From NCBI RefSeq assembly GCF_033439725.1, contig NW_026944389.1, positions 868,001 to 932,000 of the forward strand: DNA of 64,000 nt. The letters run 5' to 3'. This DNA is from Neurospora tetraspora (taxonomy: Eukaryota; Ascomycota; Sordariomycetes; Sordariales; Sordariaceae). The notes under the pieces are model-generated. The model had not been told where the DNA came from. It searched no databases and saw nothing but the letters and a program-made list of their open reading frames with translations. Both the position numbers and the translations under genes were made by a program. Numbering within the stretch: position 1 is the stretch's first letter; each line of letters begins with the position of its first letter. Shown piece by piece: positions 11,911 through 25,765 of the stretch.

Positions 11911-13447
11911 GCTTGTGGTTTGGCGGGTGAAACAACGAGAGCGAGGCAAGCTAGATATTGAGAACAATACCCGAGAGATGACAGACGGCTGAGGGTTCAA
12001 GTTTGGTTGTGGGTTCGGGAGCAGGAGAGGTGACTGGACCAGATTTTAAACAGCGAGGGCGGGAGGGGTTTGGGACGGCCAAAGATCATGATGGCATTGT
12101 ACAGTTTCTAGCGTTCCATTCACTGTGAACGATGCAGCGGTCAGCGCGAATTTCTAGGATGCCTTCCTGATGCGGCCCTAGGAGGACTTGGTGGATGTCA
12201 AAAAGAGACCGGACAGCGGACCAATTGACATGTGCCAGACACGCTTTCTGCACTCCTGCGGGATCCTGGTAGCGATGGCCCCTCCTGACTATGTATGCAT
12301 CTTTCACCTTTGCCGTACCCAGGCGGTTTACGACTGCTGGAAGCATTGCAACCTTTCCCCTCAACCCCCAAGAGGTTCGAGGCCGGTCCACGACTTTTGG
12401 AGACTCCATCCGTGGAGGTGTGAAAACTGTGAAACCATCTGCTCGGGATTGACATCCTGTCGGGGGTAATGCCCAGTCGGGTACGGTAACCGCCATTCGG
12501 GGATGCGGGAATCACCTGAGTGGCAACTGCATACTGCATGGTAGGGGTTCTTGCCCCTGCAGGCTGCAGTAGCACCCCACCTAGGCAATACCGCGGAGCT
12601 AAAGCTTGTGAGATGGGACACGTCGCATTCTTTCCAGTGCCATGACTCCTCTGAAGGATAGCACAGCGCTGTCGGGCGAACATTGAGCGGGGACCATTCG
12701 CAGTCGTGAAGACGGGAGTAAGCCGTTACTCCGAAGCGGCGGAATGAGGTAGGTATGGGCCAAACATGAGATTGACTCGCGCCCTCAGAATGTCTTCAGG
12801 AGGATTGGTGGTTGGAGGTGGTCCTGTGTTTTGGGGGTGATGCCATCTGCAATCCAGGTTAGCGTCTCAATTCTTGAACAAGTGGGCGCGGTTAGCAGCT
12901 GCCTGGGGTTAGCAAGCTTGAGAGGGTTGAATTACGCTTTCAAAGGGAGAGACAAGATGTGAGGACACGACGGTTGATTGAGTGTGCTATGGATGGGAAG
13001 AAGGAGGAGGAAGACTGGCGGGAAGTCTGAAGGGCTAGAAGACTGGTGGGTGCGTGGCCCAGGGCAGGGTGGACTGGTCCAATGGTGTCATTTGGATATC
13101 GGGCTTGTCGAGTTTCGGAAAGAGATATAACCCTAACCCGATTGTCTCTTGAAAACCACGGGTGTCGAGAGGACAACCGCGCCGCGTGGAGCCCTATTTT
13201 TGGAAGGTTCTGAAACTGGACCTAGGAGGTTGAAAGTAAAGCACTCGGCTGCTGGGAAAATGGAAGTGAGAATTTAGGTTGATGGTGTGAAGAGGACCCA
13301 GTGATCGCCAAGAACGACAAGCTGAGCTGATGGGCGAGTGAGGTGATGGTGAGAACCACATCCCACGAAAACGAGAAAGACAAGGCGAACTAAGGATTGA
13401 TTGGTCTTTTGGATAGATTGCAGGTTGAAGAGGAAGAAGGGGGAATA
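11911..13447. repeat. 5' flank of methyltransferase copy 2, with segments shared with copies 1 and 4
   Basis: About 12220-12420 matches the region upstream of copy 1. About 12541-12640 (GGGGTTCTTGCCCCTGCAGG, then CTGCAGTAGCACCCC and ACACGTCGCATTC) matches about 41290-41390 upstream of copy 4. Short readings exist on both strands but none is supported as a gene; 12800-13447 shows nothing further. Confidence 0.55.
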
Positions 13448-16088
13448 CTCGTCGGTTAGGTGCACGCATTGGCCACCCTCTGGGGGCCAGCCATGTGGGG
13501 CCTCCCTTTGGGGGCCCGCTTACAGCCAGTCAACCGATTCTCATCGTCCCTTTGAGAGTTGGACTTTTTATATATAATGTGCAAGCTCTATAACGGTATA
13601 GAATCTGTATTCAACTATAATATTACTATTCTTTATTGTATTATATTGTGAATAATTTCATTCTGCTCGTTCCGTTGTGTTCGATCTTTTGTATATACTT
13701 TCATTATACTTGTATTTAACCCTGACGTTGTATCCTGTGTAGAGAAGGCTGCCTAGTATTTCATTGTAGGTTAGACTGCAATTGTAACCCAATTTATTAC
13801 TTTACGATCTAAGGCTAATATTAAAGTTAGAAATAAAGGGAGGGTTATATATAAGAGTGTGGGGGAGTTGTTTAATATTAGTAAGGTTATTATTAAGAAG
13901 TATGTGATGTTTATTAGAGAGGGTAAGGCTTTACTAATTGGTATAGAAGTATATTGGTTTTTAGCTTTGATTGTAGACGAGGATAAGGCTCTTGATATTG
14001 TAGTTTAGATCGTTAACTGCGGCTACTTCCCCTTAAATAATACCTCCTTCGTTAAGTTAATTAATTAGTTACGAGTTTAACGGCTATACCCCCCCTTTAT
14101 TAATTTTTATAGAGGGTAGCCTATAGAATACTATAAGAAGTATCTAGAATTCGAATTTAAAGCGGCTAGTTTTAAAGATGTGAAAAGAATAAATATTGAA
14201 GTTTGATTAGATTCCTTTAAAGATTGGTTAAAAGAGGTGAAGGTTATATATAATAGCTTTAATATTAAGGAGGAGAACGTTTGGAATATAGATGAGTTTC
14301 CCTTCTAGGTAGGGGAAATTAAAGGAATTATAAAAGTATAAGGGTAGATTTCCTTTATATTATTACTCCTTATATTAAATTATATAATAATAGGTATTAT
14401 TTGTAAAGAACTGGGTATATACGAGAAAGGTTATATTTAACCCTAGTAATAAGGAAAATTTAATAGCTATCAATATTATATTGGCCGCGGCTAAAAGTAT
14501 CCCTTTATTCCTAATATTTAAGGTATAGATTATAGTAAGGCTCTAACTTCGTTATTTATAATTAAGGTTGATTTTATTTAATTAGTTACGTTTATATTAC
14601 TTTATTTATAGGTGTAAGGGAATATATAGGCCAATTACGAAGTTAATCTGGATATAGTTATTATTAATATATTAATTGGATATAATAATATTTATTATAT
14701 ATTATAATAAATTAAGCACTTTAATAAATACTCTTTTAAATTGTCCTCTTCCTTCGATAGCTATACTATCGATAATTGGTTCGGTTCATTATTTGATTGC
14801 CCGCTTCCCTTTAAAAGATTTGAACTTTTTGAAGGGGATAGAGTAACCGTTAATTTTACATTAATTATTAAACTGAAGGTATATCGGGTCTTTTTTATAA
14901 ATGGATTTGAAGCGTACGAGAACCTATATATTCTATAGTATTGTAAGGCGTTCGATATTATCCCTTTTACTCTCCCATCTTATATTAATTATTTATCTTA
15001 ACTATTTAATATAGGGGTATATTAAGCAGTTAAGAAGGTTTATCAGAAGGCTCTAGTAAACGATATTATTAGCGGGGCTATTAATATTAACCGTACAGTT
15101 TTCCTAAATAATTGGAAGAAGGTTAAAAAGGCGGGCTTTATTCGAAGTAATATATATAAGGAATAGGAGAAGATTAGTCTTTGGCCTTTTAAACTTAATA
15201 TCCTTTTTAATAAGTTGTGTGAATTTGTTAGGGTACGGTAAGAACCCTTGTTTCTTAACCAATTTAAGGCTATAATTCTTCGTAAAGTTCTACGTACATT
15301 GGAATTACTAGCGATTTAATAATATATTAATAAGTATAATTTGCCTATTAGAAAGGTCTATAACGAAGCTAAAATTACTTTTAAAGTATCTATTAATATT
15401 TAAAAGTTGGTATATAATTAGTAAAAATGTTAAAAGCGCTATATCGAAGTAGAAGTTTAGAAGTAGAACCTTCGTAAATATATCTCTATTGGCGATAGAG
15501 CCTATATAAAGTAGGTTCTTAATACTAAAGTTATTATAAGAAGGGTAATTAATATAGAGGAAGAATTAAAGGAGATATAGTGAGTAAACCTTGCTTTTAT
15601 TAAAAAGGTCGCCTTCGAAGATAACCTTAGCCTTAAGTAGTAATTAGTACGCAAATTTAAAGTTAAGAAGAAGGTTGGGCTTGATTTAGTTGATAAGGCT
15701 AATATTTTTAACGATTATAGCCGTATTCGTATTATTAAGTACGACCTAAAGTATAATATAGTATTGAAGCTTAAGGAGGGGTAGGACGAGGTTATTATTA
15801 ATAATGTCCGGCGTACCCTCTTAATTAAGTAATAGAGTCTTAATTATTTATATTATATATTAGAAATGAGGTTTTAGAAGGCTTCCTAACCCAAATAGGA
15901 TTTTAATATTTTCTTAGCTAGTATTGAAAATGAAGAGGATAAATTCTATCAGGTTATAGAAAAGGCTACTCTTCTTGGTTATAATAAAGATTTCGTACCT
16001 TTTAAGATATATAGTAAGAAGCGGGCTAGAAAGGTTCGTAGAGGAAGTACTTCGTCGGTTAAGTTCTCTTTTTAAGTAACGAAGGTAT

Positions 16089-16352
16089 TGTCACAAGGCT
16101 AGCTTGTAACATTCTTACACTACACTAACTGCCTTATGTGCTATGCCTAGAGCTAATACTATAGCCCAGAGCTATATACGCATTGGCCACATATATAGCA
16201 GTTACGTACAGTTGTACGTATACGCGTATACGGACTAATCTAACCAAGGCTCCCGCCCATATAACTAATCCTCCACGCACACCTTTCTTTCCTCCCTTTT
16301 ATATAACAACGCATATCTTACCTTACCTCCAATAATACCTCGCCCTATAATA
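16089..16352 (+). repeat. 5' LTR (264 bp)
   Basis: Direct partner of 23176-23439 and of equal length. GGTAT lies immediately to its left. It holds the landmark CTCCCGCCCATAT-type segment shared with the 3' copy. It belongs to the fossil LTR element. Confidence 0.85.
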
Positions 16353-19300
16353 GTTTATTATACCTTTCTATTACGCTACGTATATTCAAGGGAAAAATTA
16401 ATTAGTTAATTAAACTTTTCAATAATTGCAAATTTCGTATTGTAACCCTTTAAAATTTAAACTCTTATCAATAGGATAAATATAAGATTTAACCCTAATA
16501 CCTTTAAATCCGAATTAAGAATTAATTAATTAATTAATTAAGTATCTAATCCTTTCACCCCTCTCATTTCTAAAACGGTAATTTTAAGAAATTACCGCTA
16601 TTACAATTAATTTAATAATTAATATTGGGCGTTCTAATTATTATAAATAATTTTATTACAATTATTATAATCGGAGCCTTCTAAATCTCTAACTCAATAA
16701 ATTAAACGATTTATAATAATTTCGTAGAAGTATTTATAAACTTTAATAATAATCCTTTTACCGGCCTCCTTTCTATTACAATTATAAAGTATATATTCGC
16801 TTTTATAATTATCTCCGTTTTCCATAACGTAATTATCACCCTAAATTATTTAATTTATAATAATATTATTAAGGTCTGCGACTGCACTTGAAGAATGGAG
16901 GAAGAATTGGAAAATTGTTAACGGGAGGTCGCTAAATTTAATAACAGTTTAATTACTATAATTTTCTAATACAAATTTAAAATTAATGAATTATATAAAG
17001 AAATCGCGGCTTTAAAATAATCCTTACTGACTTTAAAATTAATACTAATATCGCTTTTTAAAAATAATATAAAAGGTATATTAAAGCTATTAATGATTTT
17101 TACAACTAATTTAAATAGGCTAATACTATTAATTTTACTTACAACCCAACCTAAATCCCCGCTCCCGTCCCTAATATCCCTAATAACAATTCTAATATAT
17201 CGATTATAATTACTAATAACGGCCATCGGTCGGTATTATCCCGCTCGTACATCCCGCCATTTAATACTAAAAGCGATACCGCCTTAGAACGTACGGAGCG
17301 TTATTATACATAACGTATAAAAATTAAATTATATTAAATTAATAAAGTAATTTACTTTGCCGCCGAAATTAAATACTTTTCTTACACTGCGAAATCTTTA
17401 AAGCGTACGCCCTTTTCAACTATTAAAGCGGATTTGAATATAATTTTCGAATATTCTACCGATAATACTAAATAGAAACAAAAGACCACGATAAACGTTT
17501 TCGCTGAATTTAATACTAAATATAATAATACTAACTTTACTATTTATATTCGTCGCGAACTAAATGAATTAAAAATAATGAAAAATCTAAAACCTGGAAA
17601 ATAATATTTACTATAATAATTTCGCCAACCCCTTCTATAAACCGAAAACTACCTCCTCTACTTCCGCTATAAATAAACCTATCAACCAAAGCGGTACCGC
17701 TATAGATATCAATAAAATATCTACTACCAATATTACCCTATATAGTATAATTTCTTAAGAAGTCTTCGATTACCGTATATAATTAAACGCCTTTACCCGC
17801 TATAATTATTAAAATTATTTTTTGGTTATATACCGTACTAATATTAATTTTAGGAAGGAAGTCCGCCCGTTCTATAATAGAAGCAGCGGTCGCGGAAGAA
17901 GCAAAAGCGGTAGAAGTGGCGGTAAAAGAGGCGGCGCCATTCCCTAATAAGGCTAATACAATTACGGCTAATAGTAGTATAATTAATACCGTCCGGCTAG
18001 AGGCTATTAAATTAACGCTATTAATATAGCCCTTATAATTATTTAAAATTATTAAAATATCCTAATCTCCGCTTATTAATCGGATTTCGTTAGCCTTATC
18101 CAAAGTAATAAGAACGGCGTCGTCAGCTAATAAGGAAATATATAGCCTCTAAATTAAATTGTAACTAAAAGTATAGATGCATAAATTTAGGAGGAGAGAA
18201 AGGGAATATCCCTATACAATTAAATATAATCGAAATATATAAATCTTCTATAAATAACCGTTATAAATACCCTAATTTATTAAATTTCTCTATCTATTTA
18301 TTTAACGGATCATATAAATTATACTATTCTACTCTAATTAATAATAACTATGTTACTTTTAACTTTATTAATAAATATTTCATTTACTATTATTAATTTC
18401 CCTATTACAAGCTAAAAATGGTAAAAAATCTTCCACCTCGCCGATAAAAGCCCAACTAAAAATAACATTACCTACTTTTTTAAATTAATAATATAAGTAA
18501 AACCTTATTACAAAGTTCTTAATCTATTAACTTATAACTTAATAAAAAATAATTTAATTACTTTTAATTACTTTTAATTCGTTTATTACGTCGTAAATAT
18601 TTTTTGAATTTTATAATTCTCTATAATCTACTCTAATATATAAAATAAAAGGCTATTTCCTAAAAGGCACCCTTCAATATATACGCTGTACCCCTTTAAA
18701 ATTTAAAAGTAATTATACTATTCCCTTATTTAACGTACCGGGTACCTACCTAATTCCCGTCTATAAGAAGGCTTCCTATAAAAAGGTCCTAGACGAAAGG
18801 GAATTTACTCTCGAAAGAAAACCCAAATTCAATTACACGTACGGTCCCTAAATTAATATCGTATACTATATTTCCATTTTCGTAATTATGAAGAGAGCCG
18901 CTTACTAAAAATTTAATTACTTTAAACACTAGGTAATTAATTCATTAAATATTATACCTATCGGCAAACTTTAAGACTTTTAACTATACCTAACTCTATA
19001 ACCCCTTATATTTCCCTAATTCCTTGCATTTTTCTAGCTCCTTACTAGGTAATTAAAAGTATCTATATTAATAATACTAACTACTATATACTAATCTGCA
19101 TTTATAATATACCCTGTAATCCTATTAACCCTAATAATATTAAAGAACTATTAATAATAATTTTTAATTAACTAACTAAAAATCATAAACTATAAATAAT
19201 TTATACAATAAGGGCCCATATAATGAAAAATATTAAAAAGATAAAAGAAGAAAACGAAGTAAAAGAAGAAAGAGGCGTCCTAAATCCTAATTATATTAGT

Positions 19301-22300
19301 AATAGTTTAACTAAAGAAATAATAGCGGGAGTACTAGTAAGTAAAGGAAAAAAATATACATATTTATTTAATAATAATTTTTATAAATAAATTAATAGTT
19401 TAGTAGGGGAAAGAAACGACGAAACCCTTTATACTGTACAGGTCGTTAATTTAATACCATTTTTAAAGATAGAAGAAGATTTCCCAGAATATAAAATTAT
19501 TATTAACAATTACTTCGTAACGAAGAATATATCCTTAAATAAAATTATATCCGAAGACGTAATAAAATTCTACGAAAAACCCGATAAACTATTAAAAACT
19601 AATAAATAAATTAAAATAAAACTCCCCTCTCAACATTAATATTATATTAAAACGTTTAAATAACAGAGTATTAAAATACTACCCCTAATATACTCTTATA
19701 ATTTCAAAATCGAATTCCGCCCTAAAACTACCCTACTAGCGGCTTGAGGCTACCAATTTAACCCCGACGAATTAAATATTATTAAGAAATAAATTAATGA
19801 TAACTTAACCAAAAAATCTATTCGACCGTCCTAATCCAAGGCCTCCTCCCTAATCCTACTCGTAAAAAAGCTAGAAGGCAATATCTATACTTACATTAAT
19901 TATAAAAGTATTAATAATATAATTCTAAAATCCTATTACTTATTACCACTAATTCAAGAAACCCTCGATACTATCTACGAAATTAAATGTTTTATTAAAT
20001 TTAATATTATTACGGCTTTTAACCGTATTCGTATTAAATCAAACTATAAATAATTAACTATTTTTATTATATAATTTGGTTTATTCGAATTTTTAATCGT
20101 ACTATTTAATTTATAGGGCGCGTTAAATACTTTCCAGAATTATAATAATAATATCCTCTACAATATCCTTAATATTTATACGACTGTATACTTCGATAAC
20201 GTTCTTATCTACTCTAACAACGTCTAAAATTAGAAACGTTATATTAATAATATTCTTAACTGCTTAACTAAAGTGGGCCTTGATATTAATATTAATAAAT
20301 ACGAATTCTATACTATATGTACAAAGTATTTAAATTTAAGTATTACTCTGGGAAGTATTGAAATAGACCTAAAAAAGGTTAAAGCCGTTATTAACTAAAC
20401 GGCCCTAAAATCTAAACAATACCTATAATCCTTTTTAAGATTTACTAATTTCTACTAACGTTTTATACGAAATTTCTCAATAATAGCGACCCTATTATAT
20501 AAATTCACTAAAAAAACGCCGCCTAAATTTAGATTAATACTTATTAATAAATTTTCAAAGCGCTAAAAGAAGCTTTTACAAAAGGCTCTGTATTAAAAAT
20601 CTATAAGTAGACTAAAAAGATAATAATTAAAATGGACGCGTCCAATTAAATTATAGGTAATACCCTATCTTAATACAGGAATAATAATATATTATACCTA
20701 ATATTTTACTTCTCAATAAAATAAATAATTCGAAAATGTAATTATAATATTTATTATCAGGAATTCCTCGCTATTATTAAAATATTAAAGAATTAGAGGC
20801 TAAAATTTAAAAGCGCCCAATAACATTTTAATATCCTAACAGATTATAAAAATTGATAAATATTTACAACTAATAAATATTTTACCTAACGCTATATATG
20901 ATAATTTTAATTCCTATCCTAATTTAACTTCCTAATTAAATATATACCGGGTTCGAAGAACCTCTACCCAAACGTATTAAATTAGAAACCAAACAACCGT
21001 CCTAACAATATAAAAAATAATAAATTTATAGCTAAAAATCGCCCGCTTCGAAACCCCTCGTAATTCGAAAACGGCTATTTCTCTAAAGAAGACCCCGCTA
21101 CTAATTTCTTACTCTACTTACTAAATATAAAAAGTTTTAATAATAAATTTACTAACGATTTAATCCGTATTAATTATAAAATATCCATCTTTTTATAAAA
21201 ATTCGTCTTCTATTTTATAAATAAAACGTAGCGCTAATAGCTACCGATTATTAAAAAGGTTTTCTACTATATTTTCTCCGAGTACTACGCTATAAATAGC
21301 ATAATAAAATTATATAATAAAGTAATTATCGACCCTTATAATAAGGAATTCCAATTTTAACTAATTAATCGCTAATATAATTCTCCCAATACGGGCTACC
21401 CTAACCGTAATATTATATAAGAATTCTTATAACGTAAGTTTTACTAAAAAGGGATATATAATGATGTAAGGATTTTTTATAAAAGTTACCTCCCCTATAT
21501 AAAAACAAAATTAATTAAACGGAGTTTAACCGGGTATTTTAAACCTGTAATTATTTCCCTAATGTTGTAACGAAATGTATCTATCGATTATATTACCCTA
21601 TTACTAAAAAATACCTATTTGAACTAAACCTTTAAATATATTACTATTGTTACCGACCGCTTAATTAAAACATAGTACGATATACTTATAATAACTTTAA
21701 AAGCGGAGGAATTTATAAATTGCTTTATTAACTGTATTTAATCAATCTATAGCCTATTAAATAATATTCTCTTTAATAAAGGTACTTCATTTATATCGTA
21801 TTTCTAATTTACCCTTTATAAAAAAATATTTATTATTCGTAAATTAATTTTTATTTTTTAACCCCAAATTAATACCCAAATGAAATATATTAATAGAGAA
21901 ATAAAATAATTCCTACAAGTTTATATTAATTAGGTATAAATAAATTAGGCGAAATAATTACTAATTGCAAAATTTATTGAAAATAATACTATATCGTCGT
22001 CGACGGGCATTTCCCCCTTTTTTGCTAATTACGGCTACTATTTATAAATAAGTACTAAACTTTATACCGTGCTACCCCTCGATCTTTCTCTAACCTAATT
22101 AAAAGAATATTATAAAATTACCTAATTAGCGAACCGTTTCTAAAAGATTTAGGACTTCGTAATATAATAAACCTAATAGATATAGGAATGATATGAAAAT
22201 AATGCTAATAAAAAACGTATCGATTCCCCTAAATACTACTCTGGCAATATAATCCTACTTAATATAATAAACCTAATTAACGGCCGACCGTACATAAAAT

Positions 22301-23175
22301 TTTATTTATAATAGGAGGGCCCCTTCTATATTACCCGGGTGGAGAATTATATAGTATATTTCGCGCTCCTAATTAATATAAAATACTTACTAATTTTCTA
22401 TATCTCTATAATACAACTATAAATTAGTGAAAACTTACTTGGCTAAAATATATTATCTAACGTAAAAGTAAATAACGGTCGTATAATAATTAAAATAGAT
22501 AATTATGAAGAATAAACAGAATAAAATTTTAAAAAGTTTATTAATTACGCCTAATTTAATGGTAATTATTACTAGTATTACTGCTTTAAATGGAAAGGTA
22601 ATAACTAGCCGACTTAGGAACCTAAAAACTACGTCATCGACTATAAAGAAATACTCCGGCGTTTCTATAACGAATTTTCCAATAAACCTATATTATTAAA
22701 CGTTAAAATTATATTTATTAGATAAATTTTAACCCTAATTATTATTCTGATATTAACGACCGCTCTAATACTGTCGACTACTCTAATACTGTCTACTACC
22801 CTAATACTAATTACCGCTCTAATACCCCCGGTACCCCCGAAACGCCGGTCTACCTATATTGCCTAATAATAGACCGCCGCCGTTATCGACGTTATAAAGC
22901 CGCTACCTGACACAATTATAATTATAATAATACCTACGACCAAACTTACAGTATATAAGGAACGGGGATTAGAAGTAGCGTTTATAAAGATAGTATAACG
23001 GTTAATAGATATTTAAATTAATTGAATACTAAAGACGGAATTTATAAATTATAATAGGTTGCTAGAAGACGAGGAGTTAGAGAATTACAAGAAGAGTTTA
23101 AAATAAATAATTTAGAATATTACTTTATATATATATAGACTCGAAGCTACTAAAGCTTCTTTTAAGGGCGGAGAG

Positions 23176-23439
23176 TATTATAGGGCTAGCCTATAATATT
23201 CTTAAACTATACTAATTGCTTTATATACTATACCTAAAGCTAGTACTATGGCCCAAAGCTATGCACGCACTGGCCACATGCACAGCAGTCACATATAATT
23301 ACACGTATACGTATATACAGACTGGTCTGACCAGGGCTCCCGCCCATATAGCCAATCCTCTACGCACACCTTCCTTTCCTCCCCTTTGCACAACAACGCA
23401 TATCTTACCCTACCCCCAACAATATCTCGCCCCGTGATA
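23176..23439 (+). repeat. 3' LTR (264 bp)
   Basis: Direct partner of 16089-16352, followed by GGTAT. It is less A+T-shifted than the 5' copy over its right half, so RIP did not hit the two LTRs evenly. Their divergence cannot be used as a simple clock. Confidence 0.85.
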
Positions 23440-24051
23440 GGTATAAATATACTTAGTAAATTCCTAGCTATACTATGGTACGCCTATTTAGTAGGTATAT
23501 TAATAGTACGAACTAGGCTATCATTTGGATTATTTGTATTAATACTATACATTCTTAGAAAGAAGTTTAAGAAGGAGAAGAAGAAGGCTGTCGATATAAA
23601 TTCTAACGAGGAAGAGGTTACTATAGTAATTATAATAGTAGTAGGTAAGAAGTTAGAAGTGCCCATAAGCCGTATAAGGGTGATAATTACTATAAACGAC
23701 GATTTTAGCGACGATGGGAGTTTATAAGGGGAGGAGGAGGAAGAAGAGGAGTTGGATATTATATTATAAGTACGGGCTACAAAGCCTTCATAATACTATA
23801 ATAACATATCATGATAATTTGATCATAAAAGAAATATACTGCTAAATGCGCGCAATTGAGACGAATAATTTAAATCTTCTACCATCTTTTTTGCTTGTAT
23901 TTTGTTAGAGAAACGGATTATTAAAGATTCTGACCGTTACAGAACTTGCACATTACATATAAAAAATCCGACTCTCAAAAGGACGATGAGAGTCGGTTGG
24001 CTAGCTGTAAGCGAGACCCCCAGAGGGTGGACTCTATACCTAACCGACGAG

Positions 24052-24412
24052 TATCCCGCAGAGACTGGAATAAACTTAGCATTTGCGATAGCGGTGGGTG
24101 ACGACCGCTCACCACGCGACGAGGAAGGCGGGGTACGGCACGGCCCGAGTGCCTGCCCCTCGGCCGTCTTCCGGCCCTGCCTCCGCCTCCGCCTCCACAG
24201 GTGCAGCCATCCGATGAACAATCAAACGCTCGCTAGTAAAAAGAAAAAGTAGAAAAAAGACAACACGCAAAGACGCTCGCTCTAGTTTCTCCTGTGCATT
24301 CCGCGCATGTATGTCCCAAGTTCCTAGTGTGTTTATCCATCATGATAAAGAGTGGAGTCAAGACATCTGTCCAGAGGATGGACATATCCCTTTACAGCAC
24401 GTCCCTCTCTCC
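24052..24412. other. Gap between pogo-like element and methyltransferase copy 3
   Basis: Normal GC. Contains repeated CCTCCGCCTCCGCCTCC near 24180-24197. No gene is supported. Confidence 0.4.
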
Positions 24413-25765
24413 CTACGGCTTCCGACCATATACCACACGCAGCCAGAAATAGCTGTGGATATTGGTATCAGCCCACTCTTTCTTGACATGGGCACAATAT
24501 GCCGCAGTCTCCTGCGAAGTCCAACCCAACAAAACGTTACAGAGGTAGTTGAGGTAGCCTGTAAGCACGGATTAGTACAAGCAATCCAACTGCAAATTGT
24601 AAAGGGCCAAACAGAGGCCGATAATGGAACTTACCCTCAAGGTCTGATTCGGCAGCCATCTTCCACCATAGGCCAATTTCGGCCAACCTTTTATCTTCTG
24701 GCCAGGTGCCCACGGGAATCTTGATATCATTGACTGTAATGTCAACAAACCCCGCCTCCTCCATGGCCTTCTTCTGAAGATCATCCTCTATAACCCTAAA
24801 CGTTCTTCCCAACTTTTTACCGCCCTCCCAAAAGATATTATGCCACTGCTCCAGAGCGCTCCCCTTTTTGACTGTTCCATCATCACTATGGAAATAGGTA
24901 CTAGTAACCAGACTCTCGACATATCCACCCGGCCTAGCACAGCGGAAAGCGTTGCGGAAAACATTAGACCAATCGGACACAACGCCAATCAGCAAACGAA
25001 GATGGATAAAATCGAAGGAGTCCTCATTCCAAGTCCATTCTCGGTTGCAATCATCGAGCTCGAACTTGACGTTTGGAGGAATCCAGAAAGGCTGAATGGG
25101 GGACACGTCGGTTCCGATCACTTCGGCGTTGGGGAATTCATCGGCAAAGTCACTGTATTTCAGCAATCAATTATTAGTCTTCAAAGTATACGGCATGTAA
25201 GAGACAGCATAATGACTTACATTGCCCAAATACCGGTACCTGTTCCTATGTCAAGCACCTTATGGATCTTCTGCTTTTCGAGCGGCGAGAGGAAAAGCTT
25301 GTCCCCGAGGGAAAGCATGAAAGTGTGGTGCATGATGTCCATAGAATCAACGTGACGCTGGTCGTTAGGCTCCCATGATTCCGCATTACCAATATCGCCA
25401 TGGTAAGTTCTTCCGTGGACGGTCCGGTACTCGAAAATGCTCGAAGTGAGGGAGGCTGTGGTGGAGGCAACGGATCCAATAGTGGAGGCACCATCGTCGT
25501 CTACTTGCTCAATCTAGACAGAAGGAATGCGCATCAGTTGATACTCATTGAACAACGTGGCTGGCGAAGACGTAGAGATTACCGGTTGCTCTGTCCAGTG
25601 GGCGCCTGGTAGGATACCAGCTTCCCTTGATTCTTCGGCGCTGAGCGCCACAATCGCAGGTGGTGCCGGATTTGGTTCAGGGGAAGCTGCTTTACCCCCG
25701 GGACTATTGGGGCTCTTGGGGCTCTCGGGGCCCTTGGGGCTCTGGGGACCTTGGGAGCTCGACAT
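24413..25765 (-). CDS. LaeA/UMTA-like SAM-dependent methyltransferase, copy 3
   Basis: Four exons (25583-25765, 25221-25513, 24635-25152, 24413-24558) give 379 residues in one frame. The N terminus is low-complexity and rich in SPK/SPN (about residues 8-25), unlike copies 1 and 2. Then come [18 protein letters not shown], motif I VLDIGTGTGIWAI (about 147-159), VIGTDVSPIQP, ARPGGYVES and a C terminus ending VVYGRKP. It has an intron after WTEQP that copies 1 and 2 lack, and lacks the intron before the HH pair that copies 1, 2 and 4 have. The uninterrupted 518-nt exon equals exons 3 plus 4 of copy 1. All catalytic-fold motifs look intact. It stands alone between two dead transposons. Confidence 0.87.

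Larger units (their letters stand above)
16089..23439 (+). mobile_element. Ty3/gypsy-type LTR retrotransposon fossil, structurally whole, RIP-ruined
   Basis: Two direct repeats of 264 bp each, 16089-16352 and 23176-23439, flank a 6.8-kb interior. They begin TGTCAC and end GTGACA or its RIP-altered form. The 5-bp duplication GGTAT lies directly outside both (16084-16088 and 23440-23444). In order on the + strand the interior retains faint gag-like (about 16.9-18 kb), reverse transcriptase/RNase H-like (about 19.6-21 kb) and integrase-like (about 21.4-22.5 kb) sequence. That order is typical of Ty3/gypsy. It looks complete in layout but is saturated with RIP-type changes, with very many breaks, and is long dead. 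It inserted into the pogo-like element at 13448-24051. Confidence 0.85.
13448..24051. mobile_element. pogo/Fot1-like DNA transposon, RIP-degraded, split by an LTR element
   Basis: Long inverted repeats (CTCGTCGGTTAGGT at 13448 and its inverse ending at 24051, about 150 bp in all) are bounded by TA at 13446-13447 and 24052-24053, the Tc1/mariner-superfamily target. In the + frame near 14280-14310 the degraded reading still resembles the WNIDE block of pogo/Fot1 DDE transposases, preceded by helix-turn-helix-like sequence from about 13.8 kb. Without the LTR element inserted at 16089 it would be about 3.2 kb. The interior is A+T-rich with many stops in all frames, but the outer 110 bp at each end keep normal GC. 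It is a dead copy. Confidence 0.78.
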
